Below, piece after piece: positions 1 to 8,352 of a stretch of DNA of 64,000 bases. The notes under the pieces are model-generated. The model searched no databases. It saw only the letters and a program-made list of their open reading frames with translations, and was not told the DNA's origin. Source of the DNA: Seonamhaeicola algicola (GTDB lineage: Bacteria > Bacteroidota > Bacteroidia > Flavobacteriales > Flavobacteriaceae); assembly GCF_007997385.1 (NCBI RefSeq), contig NZ_VOSC01000005.1, positions 310,001-374,000 of the forward strand. Reading direction: 5' to 3'. Each line of letters opens with the position of its first letter. The stretch's first letter is position 1. Both the position numbers and the translations under genes were made by a program.

Positions 1-97
1 TTTTTTGTTTAGAATTTAAATGCTTAAAGTCTTTTGTTATGTTATTTATAACAGGATTTTCATAATCAAAATAGTACGTGTTTGCTGTGTAATTCAT
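1..97 (-). CDS. 5' end of a possible transglutaminase-type protein (cut by window edge)
   Basis: An ATG on the minus strand at 97-95 opens a frame that stays open to the window edge, giving 32 residues starting MNYTANTYYFDYENPV and continuing with ITKDFKHLNSKQK. The pattern of a short strand followed by a helix ending in NSKQK resembles the start of flavobacterial transglutaminase-like proteins, but too little is present to be sure. Upstream is AT-rich sequence without an exact TAnnTTTG. It is transcribed leftward, out of the window. Reading it as a real gene start is likely; the family is a guess. Confidence 0.45.
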   Translation of the reverse strand, partial: MNYTANTYYFDYENPVINNITKDFKHLNSKQK

Positions 98-174
98 ATC
101 TTAAAACTACAAATTTTTATTAAATTTTGTTTTGTTTTTTAGCAAGAAGGGTTTTTATTTTTTTAATAAGTAAT

Positions 175-205
175 AAAAAAACCGAGTTGGAGCTCGGTTT
201 TTAAA
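175..205. terminator. Bidirectional intrinsic terminator
   Basis: Stem ACCGAG (181-186) and CTCGGT (193-198) with a six-base loop, flanked by an A-run on the left and a T-run on the right. It lies 17 bases past the stop codon of the minus-strand lipoprotein gene and would end that transcript. Confidence 0.8.
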
Positions 206-215
206 TTAAGTAGTT

Positions 216-1430
216 TTAATGTTCTATATCATAAGCTAAAACCTTAAATTGGTATGGCGTTATGGCTAATTCAAATTCTTCAGTAATTTTCATATCATCA
301 ATATTATACTGTATAATTTTTTTAGCCGATGGAACTGATATATAAACAAATTCATCAAAATAATCTATACTGCTAGTAACAGAACCATGACCTGTAGATT
401 CAGTATCCATTACTATTGATAGTGTTTCATTAAATAGCACTGCTTTGGTAGCAACATCTGTAATTTTTAGTACGCCACTTTTTGTTAAGCTAATAACTTC
501 TTTACCGCTTTTAGATACCATACATTTAAATAGTTCAGTTGTTTCATGAATAGGGGTAATAGCTTCATTTTCAATATCAATAAAATAGGCACCTTTGCTA
601 GATGTATAGCCTATAAATAAATCTGAAATATTTGTTGCTAAAAGGCTTCCAAACCAAACACCATCTTCAAAACTATCAGGATAGTTAATAATATTTTGTT
701 CGCCATTATCATTCACAACTAAAATACCCGTACCAGAACCAAATACAGCTGTTGTATTATTTCCGGCACTACCATGAATTCCTGATGTTGATAAGCTTTG
801 TGCTTCTTCTGATACTATTTCACCACTTTGGTTAATAATTTGAACTTTTTCAGGTAAACCAGATCCGTTACCTAAGTTAGTAATAGCTATGTTACAATTT
901 TTAAAAATTACCATGGCTCCATGATGAGCTGCACTACCAGTAGTAATAGTATTTACTGTAGCATTATTATCTATAGTTTTTTCATTAAAAATACTTAATG
1001 TTGCATCCCCATCATTATATACAGCAACATAGCCTTGTTCAGATTTAAAATGTGTTGGTTTTTGGCTTACAAAACTAACGGCAGCTAAACCGGTTTCGCC
1101 TAAATCATGACTATGATCTCCATGGTCAATTTCTCCACCAATATTAAAGGTTTCAGTAAAATTATCATTTCTATGCGTAATAACGGCATATCTACCAGAT
1201 TCTGTAGCATATATACTTCCTTTAGCATATGCAGCTTCAAATTTTTTTAATTCATCAGTAAACGGATTGATAAAATTTAAGGTTTTAGATTCTGTATCTG
1301 AAATTAATAATGATACATTTTTATGTTCATCATGATGGTTATGGTCATCCATTGAAGCATCATCATCACTTGAACAGCTTGCAAATAAAATAAGTGAAGC
1401 TAAAAAAGGTAAAAAGAAAATCTTTTTCAT
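216..1430 (-). CDS. AztD-like zinc-binding lipoprotein (beta-propeller)
   Basis: A lipoprotein that probably binds zinc in the periplasm. The start is placed at the ATG at 1430-1428, giving MKKIFFLPFL and a lipobox ending in ASC; the in-frame ATG further upstream (1487) lies inside the promoter and is not used. Right after the lipid cysteine comes an acidic and His-rich stretch (DDHNHHDEH). A second one, DHGDHSHD, follows, then PTHF, VAVYNDGDA, AHHG, LPEKVQI and GIHGS. This order of motifs matches what I know of the AztD metallochaperone family, which delivers zinc to an ABC importer in Paracoccus. No aztABC genes are visible in this window, so the partner is unknown. An operator-like palindrome overlaps its promoter. 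Family assignment fairly good; role inferred. Confidence 0.65.
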   Translation of the reverse strand: MKKIFFLPFLASLILFASCSSDDDASMDDHNHHDEHKNVSLLISDTESKTLNFINPFTDELKKFEAAYAKGSIYATESGRYAVITHRNDNFTETFNIGGEIDHGDHSHDLGETGLAAVSFVSQKPTHFKSEQGYVAVYNDGDATLSIFNEKTIDNNATVNTITTGSAAHHGAMVIFKNCNIAITNLGNGSGLPEKVQIINQSGEIVSEEAQSLSTSGIHGSAGNNTTAVFGSGTGILVVNDNGEQNIINYPDSFEDGVWFGSLLATNISDLFIGYTSSKGAYFIDIENEAITPIHETTELFKCMVSKSGKEVISLTKSGVLKITDVATKAVLFNETLSIVMDTESTGHGSVTSSIDYFDEFVYISVPSAKKIIQYNIDDMKITEEFELAITPYQFKVLAYDIEH

Positions 1431-1457
1431 GTTTTGGTTTTTTATATTATTGATGCG

Positions 1458-1496
1458 CAAATATAAATAAAGAAACAATAAAAGCAACTAAGTTGC
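1458..1496 (-). promoter_or_regulatory. Promoter of the AztD-like gene with overlapping palindrome
   Basis: On the minus strand TATATTTG (1465-1458) is an exact TAnnTTTG element with TTG (1487-1485) 19 bases upstream, the expected Bacteroidota spacing. The palindrome GCAACT-A-AGTTGC (1484-1496) overlaps the -33 element, so a repressor bound there would block transcription. Zur or another metal regulator is a natural guess but is not shown by the sequence. Confidence 0.65.
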
Positions 1497-1584
1497 AATA
1501 ATAACTAAGAATATGTTTCATATCTACTTATAATTATAGGTTTTACAATAAATTTGTGTAAATAAATTGCGTTGTTTTGTTGCG

Positions 1585-1592
1585 TATTTTTG
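1585..1592 (+). promoter_or_regulatory. -7 element of the regulator gene
   Basis: TATTTTTG is an exact TAnnTTTG match 54 bases upstream of the GTG start at 1646. A TTG lies only 15 bases upstream (1567-1569), closer than ideal. It supports a start near 1646, because a much earlier start would precede the transcript. Confidence 0.5.
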
Positions 1593-1645
1593 TAATTGCT
1601 ATAAATTAATTCATATTTGTATCAGAAAATAACCTATCAACTTTA

Positions 1646-3442
1646 GTGCAGATAAACAAAAAATCCATAGCTGTTCTCCCTTTTGTTAATATGAGTAACG
1701 ATATTGACAATGAATATTTTAGCGATGGTATAACTGAAGAAATTATTAATGCGTTATCTAATATTAAGGCATTAAAGGTTATTGCAAGAACCTCATCTTT
1801 TGCGTTTAAGGGAAAACAAGTAGATGTTAGAAAGGTTGGGAAAGAATTAAATGTTTCAACCATATTAGAAGGCAGTGTAAGAAAAGCAAATAATCGTGTT
1901 CGTATTTCTGCGCAACTAATTGACACCGCAGATGGTACTCATTATTGGTCTAAAAACTTTGACCGCGAGCTTGATGATATTTTCAAACTTCAAGATGAAA
2001 TCAGTCTTTTGATTGCTGATAAAATAAGAGAAAACTTCGGGCATTTTAATGTTGATGATTCTCTAGTGAGGCATCATAATATTTCCTCAACAGCCTATCA
2101 CGATTACTTAAAAGCAAAAAAGCTTATTTCGCGGTTTAATAAGGATGATGTTTTAAGAGGCATTACAATATTAAAACAGGTTATTGAGCAGTATCCAACA
2201 TTTGCATTGGCGCATGTTCATATTCATTACGCATACAATATACTTGCTGCTGCTGGTTTAATGCCTGTAAAAGAAGCTTTTGAAATTGGAGGATACTATC
2301 TCGATACAGCGCATAATCTAAAAGTAGATTTACCTGAAGTTCATCATTCTTTAGGTTGGGATGCACTCAATAAAAAATGGGATTTTAAAGCGGCTGCTTG
2401 TCATCTTAAAAAAGCCTTAGAATTAAAACCTGGCTATTCCGATGCACATCAAAAACTCTTTATAACCTTAATTTTAGAAGGAAACCTACAAGAAGCAAAC
2501 ACTCATATAAATACTGCATATACATTAGATCCACTTAATGATTTAAACAACTATTTTATGGGCTACAATGCCTATATTAATAAAGATGAAAACGCTGTAA
2601 AAAAGCATTTTAAAAGATGTTTTGAAATCAATAACAAGTTTATTGTTGGTTATGGTATTTACGCATTGGCTTTATCGTATCACAAACAACCAAAGCATAT
2701 TATTGAAGTTGCCCAAAGTATTCCTGAAATGGAAGGCTCTAAAATTGAGCAATTAATAATGACAACTTTAGCGCATGCAGTAATGCAAGACACTGCAAAT
2801 GTTGAAGCGAATTTAGAGTTACTAGAACCTTTACTGAACACAGATAGTCGAGAGCGTGTACGCTTTTTCTTGATTTATATTTACACGCTTTTGAAGCAAT
2901 ATGACAAGGTTTTAGATTTAATTGATAAAGGCATCACTCATAAAGAGCCTTTAATGACTTTGGTTAAAGTAGACCCGTTGTTAGAACCTTTACATGATCT
3001 TGAACGCTTCAAAAAACAGCTAGACATCATTTTCGCTTTATCCAACGAAAGTAAACCACAAACCGATAGTACTGAAAAACAACTACTTTCTAAAGACCAA
3101 ATAGCACACTGTAAAACCGCTATTTTAGACTTAATGAAAAATGAAGTGTGTTTTCTGGACACTACATTATCATTACGCACATTAGCGGATAAAATCGACA
3201 TGCACCCAAATCATTTATCATGGTTGCTCAATGCTAGTTTCAAGAAAAACTTCAACGATTTTATTAACACCTATCGTCTTGAATATTTTAAATCCATTGC
3301 ATTAAAACCAGAATTTAAACACATCACCATTCTTGGTTTAGCTTACGATAGTGGCTTTAATTCTAAAAGTGTGTTTAATACCTTTTTCAAAAAAACAGAA
3401 GGTATTACACCTAGCAAATGGGTGCAGCAGCATTCTAAGTAA
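1646..3442 (+). CDS. TolB-like / TPR / AraC-type transcriptional regulator
   Basis: A 598-residue regulator in one polypeptide. Residues 1-125 form a TolB/FlgO-like domain (SIAVLPFVNMS, EYFSDGITEEI, LEGSVRK, WSKNFDRE). The middle (about 150-460) is helical and TPR-like (repeats ending in AxxLxPLN-type turns). The last 100 residues are an AraC-type helix-turn-helix pair (LRTLADKIDMHPNHLSWLL, then GFNSKSVFNTFFKKTEGITPSKW). I see no membrane segment or signal peptide, so it should be cytoplasmic. The start is GTG; a stop lies 13 codons upstream with no ATG between. It is followed directly by two transcription units with matching promoters, its likely targets. The signal sensed is unknown. Confidence 0.8.
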   Translation: MQINKKSIAVLPFVNMSNDIDNEYFSDGITEEIINALSNIKALKVIARTSSFAFKGKQVDVRKVGKELNVSTILEGSVRKANNRVRISAQLIDTADGTHYWSKNFDRELDDIFKLQDEISLLIADKIRENFGHFNVDDSLVRHHNISSTAYHDYLKAKKLISRFNKDDVLRGITILKQVIEQYPTFALAHVHIHYAYNILAAAGLMPVKEAFEIGGYYLDTAHNLKVDLPEVHHSLGWDALNKKWDFKAAACHLKKALELKPGYSDAHQKLFITLILEGNLQEANTHINTAYTLDPLNDLNNYFMGYNAYINKDENAVKKHFKRCFEINNKFIVGYGIYALALSYHKQPKHIIEVAQSIPEMEGSKIEQLIMTTLAHAVMQDTANVEANLELLEPLLNTDSRERVRFFLIYIYTLLKQYDKVLDLIDKGITHKEPLMTLVKVDPLLEPLHDLERFKKQLDIIFALSNESKPQTDSTEKQLLSKDQIAHCKTAILDLMKNEVCFLDTTLSLRTLADKIDMHPNHLSWLLNASFKKNFNDFINTYRLEYFKSIALKPEFKHITILGLAYDSGFNSKSVFNTFFKKTEGITPSKWVQQHSK

Positions 3443-3478
3443 ACCGTTTCTTTTTATAAATTCCGAACGTTCTAAATT

Positions 3479-3551
3479 ATAATTTAGCACGACGCATAAC
3501 TGTTTATACTTCAATTTTGCAGTATCAAATAATCAATTAAAAACGAACAGT
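3479..3551 (+). promoter_or_regulatory. Promoter/leader shared with the copy at 6252
   Basis: Contains ATAATTTAGCACGAC (3479-3493), a -7-like CAATTTTG (3512-3519) and a leader beginning ATCAAATAATCAAT at 3524, then AAAACGAAC just before the ATG at 3553. Box, -7 and leader are spaced 33 and 12 bases apart, exactly as in the copy at 6252. The -7 has CA in place of TA, which suggests a weak promoter that needs an activator. Confidence 0.6.
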
Positions 3552-3552
3552 T

Positions 3553-4632
3553 ATGACAATTTTACACAAACTTTTAATGGTATTTATAATTGCAATTGTA
3601 ATGCTTTTTACATCATGTTCAACCGATGATGACAACAACACACCTTCCATTAATTACACAACCGCTGAAAATTTATTAACCGATATCAACTTTCAAGGGT
3701 ATGCCATTATCACAAAAAATGGAAACGATTTGGTGCGACAAGGTTTTGGTTTAGCAAATGAAAACACAGCACTTCCTCAAGATTATGAACTAGCATACCG
3801 AATTGGTTCTGTATCTAAAACGCTTACAGCAGCAGCTATTGTTCAATTAAAGCGTGATGGATACATTGACAGTTTTAATCACACTTTAGATGAATTTGAT
3901 CCTGAGTTTCCTCTCGGTAATCAAATTAGTATTGCACAACTGTTATCGCATCAATCAGGTATTCCAGACTATCAATTTGTGGTTCAAGATGCTGCAGCAC
4001 AAGGAAACTTTTTTGATGAAGAAGATATCTATGAAGTTATTATTGAGATAATTACAGAAAACGGACTCAATTTCACACCTGGTGAAGGAAAACAATACAG
4101 TAATTCCAACTACCTTATCGGTGCGTTGTTGGTTGAAGAACTTACTAATATGTCTTATCACGAGTACATTCAGCAAAATATTCTTAACCCTTTGCAAATG
4201 ACAAACACGTACAGAGGTACAGATCATATTAACTCAAACACACATGCAGAAGGCTATAACAATGGTAATGTAAACAGTGTTTACCCGATGAATTTAGCGT
4301 TTGGTGCTGGCGATTTTAGCAGCACACCAAAAGATATGGAAACGTGGACAAATGCGGTAAAAACAAACTGGTTTACAACTGCAGAAAAAGATGAAATATT
4401 TGCTCAAGATGTACCAAGTGGTTATGTAGATTTTGGTTTGGGTTGGTTTACAACACAAGAAGGTAACACCACACTGTACTGGCATGGTGGCGATATAGAC
4501 GGTTATTGGAGCATGATTGGTTTTGTGCCAGAATACAACGCAACTATTGTATTATTAAGCAATCAACAAGACGATTCTGGTGAACAACGCAATACCATAA
4601 TTCAGCAACTGTTAACTAATGAGTTTAATTAA
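3553..4632 (+). CDS. Serine hydrolase lipoprotein, class C beta-lactamase/esterase fold
   Basis: A 359-residue lipoprotein (lipobox FTSC, lipid cysteine at residue 22) with the beta-lactamase/transpeptidase-like fold. The catalytic SxxK is S86-V-S-K89, the YxN motif is Y182-S-N184 and the third motif is H311-G-G313. The family includes D-aminopeptidases, esterases and class C beta-lactamases; the substrate cannot be told from these motifs. The leaderless cytoplasmic lactonases look different, so this one acts in the periplasm or at the outer membrane. It is first in a unit with an SDR and a Vat-like acetyltransferase (25 and 2 base gaps), ending at the terminator at 6161. A paralogous serine hydrolase lies at 7004. 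Confidence 0.85.
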   Translation: MTILHKLLMVFIIAIVMLFTSCSTDDDNNTPSINYTTAENLLTDINFQGYAIITKNGNDLVRQGFGLANENTALPQDYELAYRIGSVSKTLTAAAIVQLKRDGYIDSFNHTLDEFDPEFPLGNQISIAQLLSHQSGIPDYQFVVQDAAAQGNFFDEEDIYEVIIEIITENGLNFTPGEGKQYSNSNYLIGALLVEELTNMSYHEYIQQNILNPLQMTNTYRGTDHINSNTHAEGYNNGNVNSVYPMNLAFGAGDFSSTPKDMETWTNAVKTNWFTTAEKDEIFAQDVPSGYVDFGLGWFTTQEGNTTLYWHGGDIDGYWSMIGFVPEYNATIVLLSNQQDDSGEQRNTIIQQLLTNEFN

Positions 4633-4657
4633 GGTTCAATCTTAAACATCACACAAA

Positions 4658-5518
4658 ATGCAACATACCAATATATTATTAGCTGGTGCTACTGGTTATC
4701 TTGGTAGACATTTATTAAAGGTTTTAATAGAGAAACAAAACCAGGTGGTTGCTATTGTCCGTAAGCCAAACCAACTAGATAATCCTAATGAAAACTATCT
4801 GGAAATTAAGCAAGCTGAAGTCACCAAACCAGAAACTTTAAGAGACATTTGCAAAGGGATAAATACGGTCATTTCAACCGTTGGTATTACGAGACAGAAG
4901 GATGATTTAACCTATATGGATGTCGATTATCAAGCAAATATGAATTTACTTGCTGAAGCTAAAAAGTCTGGTGTAAGTCACTTTGTTTATGTGTCTGCTA
5001 TTAATGGTGATAAACATCGAAATTTGAAGATTTTTGAAGCCAAAGAAAAGTTTGTTGATGCTTTAAAAGCTTCAGGGTTAAATTACACGATTGTAAGACC
5101 TAACGGGTTTTTCTCAGATATGAAAGACTTTTTACAAATGGCAAAATCGGGTCGTGTATATTTATTTGGATCAGGAAATCAAAAATTCAACCCAATTCAT
5201 GGAGAGGATTTAGCAAAAGCTATTGTCGATAACTTAGAAGATTACAATAACGAATTAACCGTTGGAGGTCCTGATATATTAAGCTTAAATGATATTAGTA
5301 AACTCGCACTGACCTCATTAAAAAAGCCAATAAAAATAACGCATTTACCAGATTGGATAAGACGATTCACCATTTGGACTTTAAGAACATTTACCGGCGT
5401 TAAAATATATGGTCCTATTGAATTTTTCTTAGCCTTAATGGCTGAGGATAATATTGCTCCAACTTATGGTGAGTATAATTTAAAAGACTATTTTAGAGAA
5501 GAAGCTAATACACTATAA
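4658..5518 (+). CDS. NAD(P)-binding atypical SDR (NmrA-like)
   Basis: A 286-residue cytoplasmic Rossmann-fold protein. The dinucleotide motif [10 protein letters not shown] is at residues 10-19, followed by [19 protein letters not shown] and [10 protein letters not shown], typical of atypical SDRs of the NmrA / NAD(P)H-binding group. The region after the YVSA motif (RPNGFFSDM) also fits. Members include redox sensors, quinone reductases and flavodoxin-like partners, so no reaction can be assigned. It lies between a serine hydrolase and an acetyltransferase in one transcription unit, and the acetyltransferase starts two bases after its stop. Confidence 0.8.
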   Translation: MQHTNILLAGATGYLGRHLLKVLIEKQNQVVAIVRKPNQLDNPNENYLEIKQAEVTKPETLRDICKGINTVISTVGITRQKDDLTYMDVDYQANMNLLAEAKKSGVSHFVYVSAINGDKHRNLKIFEAKEKFVDALKASGLNYTIVRPNGFFSDMKDFLQMAKSGRVYLFGSGNQKFNPIHGEDLAKAIVDNLEDYNNELTVGGPDILSLNDISKLALTSLKKPIKITHLPDWIRRFTIWTLRTFTGVKIYGPIEFFLALMAEDNIAPTYGEYNLKDYFREEANTL

Positions 5519-5520
5519 AT

Positions 5521-6138
5521 ATGAGCATTCCAGATCCAAATACCGTTTTCCCGTTAGCCAATTACAATAAGCTTTGTTTTTTGAAAAACTACATTAAAAA
5601 TCCGAACATTGAGGTTGGTGATTACACCTATTACGACGATTTTGAAACGGTTTCAAATTTTGAAAAAAATGTAAAGTATCATTTTGATTTTATTGGCGAT
5701 AAACTCATCATTGGAAAGTTTTGCATGATTGCTTCTGGTGCAACTTTTATTATGAATGGCGGAAATCATTTAACAGAAGCAACATCAGCATATCCATTTG
5801 CCATATTTGGTGGTGCATGGCAACACGCTATGGATGGTAAAAGTTATCCAACCAAAGGTGATACCGTTATTGGTAATGACGTGTGGATTGGTCACGATGT
5901 TACCATTATACCTGGTGTAACCATTGGTGATGGCGCAATATTAGCAACAAAAGCAGTGGTTACAAAAAACGTAGAACCCTATACTATTGTTGGTGGCAAT
6001 CCTGCTAAACCTATTAAAAAACGTTTTTCAGAAGACACCATTTCTAAATTATTAGAACTTAAATGGTGGGATTGGGAGATTGAAAAAATCACTAAACATG
6101 TAGATAAACTTACATCGCATCCTGAAACGTTGTTTTAA
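5521..6138 (+). CDS. Vat-like hexapeptide O-acetyltransferase (XAT family)
   Basis: A 205-residue left-handed beta-helix acetyltransferase. It has the xenobiotic acetyltransferase layout: VGDYTYYDD near the start, [20 protein letters not shown], the catalytic His in GGNH (His83), YPFAIFGG, then hexapeptide repeats ([27 protein letters not shown]) and the closing [12 protein letters not shown] and KWWDW motifs. The order and wording closely resemble Vat enzymes that acetylate streptogramin A. The acceptor could be an antibiotic or another hydroxyl compound; sequence alone does not decide. Last gene of its unit, followed by a strong hairpin terminator. Confidence 0.8.
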   Translation: MSIPDPNTVFPLANYNKLCFLKNYIKNPNIEVGDYTYYDDFETVSNFEKNVKYHFDFIGDKLIIGKFCMIASGATFIMNGGNHLTEATSAYPFAIFGGAWQHAMDGKSYPTKGDTVIGNDVWIGHDVTIIPGVTIGDGAILATKAVVTKNVEPYTIVGGNPAKPIKKRFSEDTISKLLELKWWDWEIEKITKHVDKLTSHPETLF

Positions 6139-6160
6139 AATAATACTCTAAAAATTAATT

Positions 6161-6195
6161 AAAGGTTTAGCACTAATTGTGTTAAGCCTTTTTTT
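6161..6195 (+). terminator. Intrinsic terminator after the Vat-like gene
   Basis: Stem AAAGGTTTAGCAC (6161-6173) pairs with GTGTTAAGCCTTT (6179-6191) with two G-U wobbles and a five-base loop, followed by a T-run. It ends the 3553-6138 unit. Confidence 0.85.
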
Positions 6196-6251
6196 ATTCA
6201 AAATACTTCAAATTGAATAATAAGTACTGAATTTCAAAAAGGTTTGAAATC

Positions 6252-6324
6252 ATAATTCAGGACGATTAACATTCACTTCTGTCCCATCTTTGTCACATCA
6301 AATAATCAATCAAAAAACGAACAA
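6252..6324 (+). promoter_or_regulatory. Promoter/leader shared with the copy at 3479
   Basis: ATAATTCAGGACGAT (6252-6266), CATCTTTG (6285-6292) and the leader ATCAAATAATCAATC from 6297 followed by AAAACGAAC. The elements have the same 33- and 12-base spacing as at 3479-3551. The -7 again has CA for TA. Confidence 0.6.
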
Positions 6325-6341
6325 TTTAAACATCAATCACA

Positions 6342-6986
6342 ATGAAAAAATTAATAATTATTTGCTTAACATTATTCACAATTCATGGTTTTGCTCAACA
6401 GATTTCAAAACAAGAAAAGCACCATGACACAGATTTAAAATACAGAGTTAGTTTTCCGGCAATTATTTTAGGAAATATTGGAAAAGGAGGAGAAAGAACC
6501 AACACACAACATATTGAATTTCACGTAAAGCGTGAATTAGATTCAAAAAATATTATCGGTGTAAAATTTGCTACATGGAGATTATTTCAACCTATGGGTA
6601 TTCAATGGTGGGACGGACTTACGGATAAAATTGATTCTGAAACCGAATTTTATCCTGGCTATTTACGCGAAACAGGTATAGGTGTTTCATATCAACGTAT
6701 GCTATGGAAAGGACTATTTGCTTCGGTTGAAGTTTTACCGTTATATAAAACCTATCTAGATCTTGATGAAAAGAAAATAGCCAACGGTTTTAAACTCTAC
6801 AACTCATATCATATTGGTTATCATTTTGCTTTTGGTAAAAAGAAACAGTTTTTTGTAGAACCACAATTTCATTGTAATGTTTGGCATTTCGACACCAATA
6901 CACCAGATTCATTTAAACAACTCGACAATAAATGGGATTCTTATTTTCTATTTGAACCTAATCTTTATATTGGTATAAAAATTTAA
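6342..6986 (+). CDS. Exported protein of unknown function
   Basis: A 214-residue protein with a clear signal peptide (MKKLIIICLTLFTIHGFAQ). The mature part alternates hydrophobic and polar residues in short strands (GIGVSYQRMLWKGLFASVEVLP, YHIGYHFAFGKKKQFFVEPQF), which fits a small outer-membrane or periplasmic beta-barrel. I recognise no family motif. It is the first gene of a two-gene unit with a serine hydrolase 17 bases downstream, behind a promoter that matches the one at 3479. Confidence 0.7.
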   Translation: MKKLIIICLTLFTIHGFAQQISKQEKHHDTDLKYRVSFPAIILGNIGKGGERTNTQHIEFHVKRELDSKNIIGVKFATWRLFQPMGIQWWDGLTDKIDSETEFYPGYLRETGIGVSYQRMLWKGLFASVEVLPLYKTYLDLDEKKIANGFKLYNSYHIGYHFAFGKKKQFFVEPQFHCNVWHFDTNTPDSFKQLDNKWDSYFLFEPNLYIGIKI

Positions 6987-7003
6987 TTTCTAAAACTAAC
7001 ATT

Positions 7004-8131
7004 ATGAAACATCTATTTCTAGGTATAATATTTTTAGTTGGATTATCAGCTATTGCTCAGCAAACAAAAGAATCTACAATTAAACAACGCTTCAAAACCG
7101 AATTAGAAAAGGAAAATATAAAAAGTGGAATACTACACGTATATTCTGAATCTCGTGGTATCGATATCAAGTTAGCTGAAAGTAAAGAAGATGCTATTTC
7201 AATAAATCACCCATTTTATACAGCTAGCGTTACAAAACTATTTACCGCAACAGCAATTGGTTTTTTAAAGGATCAGAATAAATTAAATTTTGAAGATAAG
7301 ATTACTCGATATTTACCAGATTCTTTGGTTGCTAATCTTCATGTTTTAAATGACAAAAACTATTCTGAAGAATTAACCATAGCACATCTATTACAACATA
7401 CCTCTGGTTTACCTGATTATTTCACCGATAAAACTAAAAACGGAAGTCTAAATATTATTAATCAACTATTGATGAACCCGAATAAAACATGGTCTGCAGA
7501 AGAACTAATTCAGTTTTCAAAAGAAAAAATGACACCTCATTTTGTTCCTAGTAAAGGTTATCATTACACAGATACTGAATATGTGCTTTTAGCCTTAATT
7601 ATTGAAAAAGTAAGTGGTTTATCGTTAGATGAATTCTTTCAACAGAACATTTTTCAACCTTTAAACATGCATAGTACTTATGTTAACTTAAAATCATTTC
7701 CTGCAGAAAACAAACTACCAATCGTTAAGTTTTATGCGAGTCAATATGAATTATCGTCTCTTAAAAGCTTAAGTGCCGATTGGGGCGGAGGCGGTTTAGT
7801 CTCAACCACTCACGATTTAATAGCATTTTTAAAAGCCTTTAATACCGATAAAATTGTAAAGAAAGACACACGTTTAGCCATGCAAAATTGGGTAACTGAA
7901 ACAAAAGGAATGGAATACGGTTTTGGGATAAGACAAGTGTCTTTAGGTGAATTAAACAATACAGAAAGTGACTTGCAGCTTATTGGTCATTCTGGATCTA
8001 CAGCTTCCTTTTTATGGTATTGTCCGCAATTAGATACTTATATTTCGGGGACTTTTAATCAATTAGAAGCCTCAAGAAGTGCTGTGAATTTTCTTTATAG
8101 TGTGCTAAAATTAATTAATAATAACCCATAG
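7004..8131 (+). CDS. Serine hydrolase, class C beta-lactamase/esterase fold
   Basis: A 375-residue exported enzyme (signal peptide ending SAIAQQ, no lipobox). Active-site motifs are S75-V-T-K78, Y188-T-D190 and H329-S-G331. Asp in place of Asn in the second motif is a tolerated variant in the esterase/D-aminopeptidase branch. The LPDY stretch after HTSG is typical of the family. It shares the fold and likely regulation with the lipoprotein at 3553 but differs enough that the two need not act on the same substrate. No clear terminator follows; the next recognisable item is a gene fragment. Confidence 0.85.
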   Translation: MKHLFLGIIFLVGLSAIAQQTKESTIKQRFKTELEKENIKSGILHVYSESRGIDIKLAESKEDAISINHPFYTASVTKLFTATAIGFLKDQNKLNFEDKITRYLPDSLVANLHVLNDKNYSEELTIAHLLQHTSGLPDYFTDKTKNGSLNIINQLLMNPNKTWSAEELIQFSKEKMTPHFVPSKGYHYTDTEYVLLALIIEKVSGLSLDEFFQQNIFQPLNMHSTYVNLKSFPAENKLPIVKFYASQYELSSLKSLSADWGGGGLVSTTHDLIAFLKAFNTDKIVKKDTRLAMQNWVTETKGMEYGFGIRQVSLGELNNTESDLQLIGHSGSTASFLWYCPQLDTYISGTFNQLEASRSAVNFLYSVLKLINNNP

Positions 8132-8203
8132 TATTCACTTATCTTTAAACTTTGTTGTTAATAATAATGCAACAAACTTTATAAATATTTTTAATTTAAA
8201 ATA

Positions 8204-8349
8204 ATGAGAGAAAACATTGTTATTACCGGAGCAAATGGTGGTGTAGGTAGTTTATTGTCACATGGATTATCAAAATTAGGGATGACATTCTAGTGAATAA
8301 GGCAAAATATACTCAGGAAAATGTAAACGTATTAAGGGTTAATAAATAA
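8204..8349 (+). pseudogene. Frameshifted stub of an NmrA-type NAD(P)-binding gene
   Basis: An ATG at 8204 opens 29 codons containing the dinucleotide motif VITGANGGVGSLL and then stops at 8291-8293. From 8281 a neighbouring frame continues with LVNKAKYTQENVNVLRVNK and stops at 8347. In NmrA-type SDRs the GxxGxxG motif is followed by a helix and then a strand ending LVRNKAKY-like, so the two frames join into the first 50 or so residues of one gene. The remaining 200 residues are absent. A degraded remnant, unlikely to be functional. Confidence 0.75.
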
Positions 8350-8352
8350 ATT

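Noticed and set aside
1606-1926. A 106-residue frame antisense to the start of the AraC/TolB-type regulator
   Set aside because: The plus-strand frame encodes clear TolB-like motifs; the opposite frame has no motif or promoter and is a shadow.
8147-8178. Inverted repeat TTTGTTG / CAACAAA after the second serine hydrolase, considered as a terminator
   Set aside because: Only seven base pairs, a long loop and no T-run.
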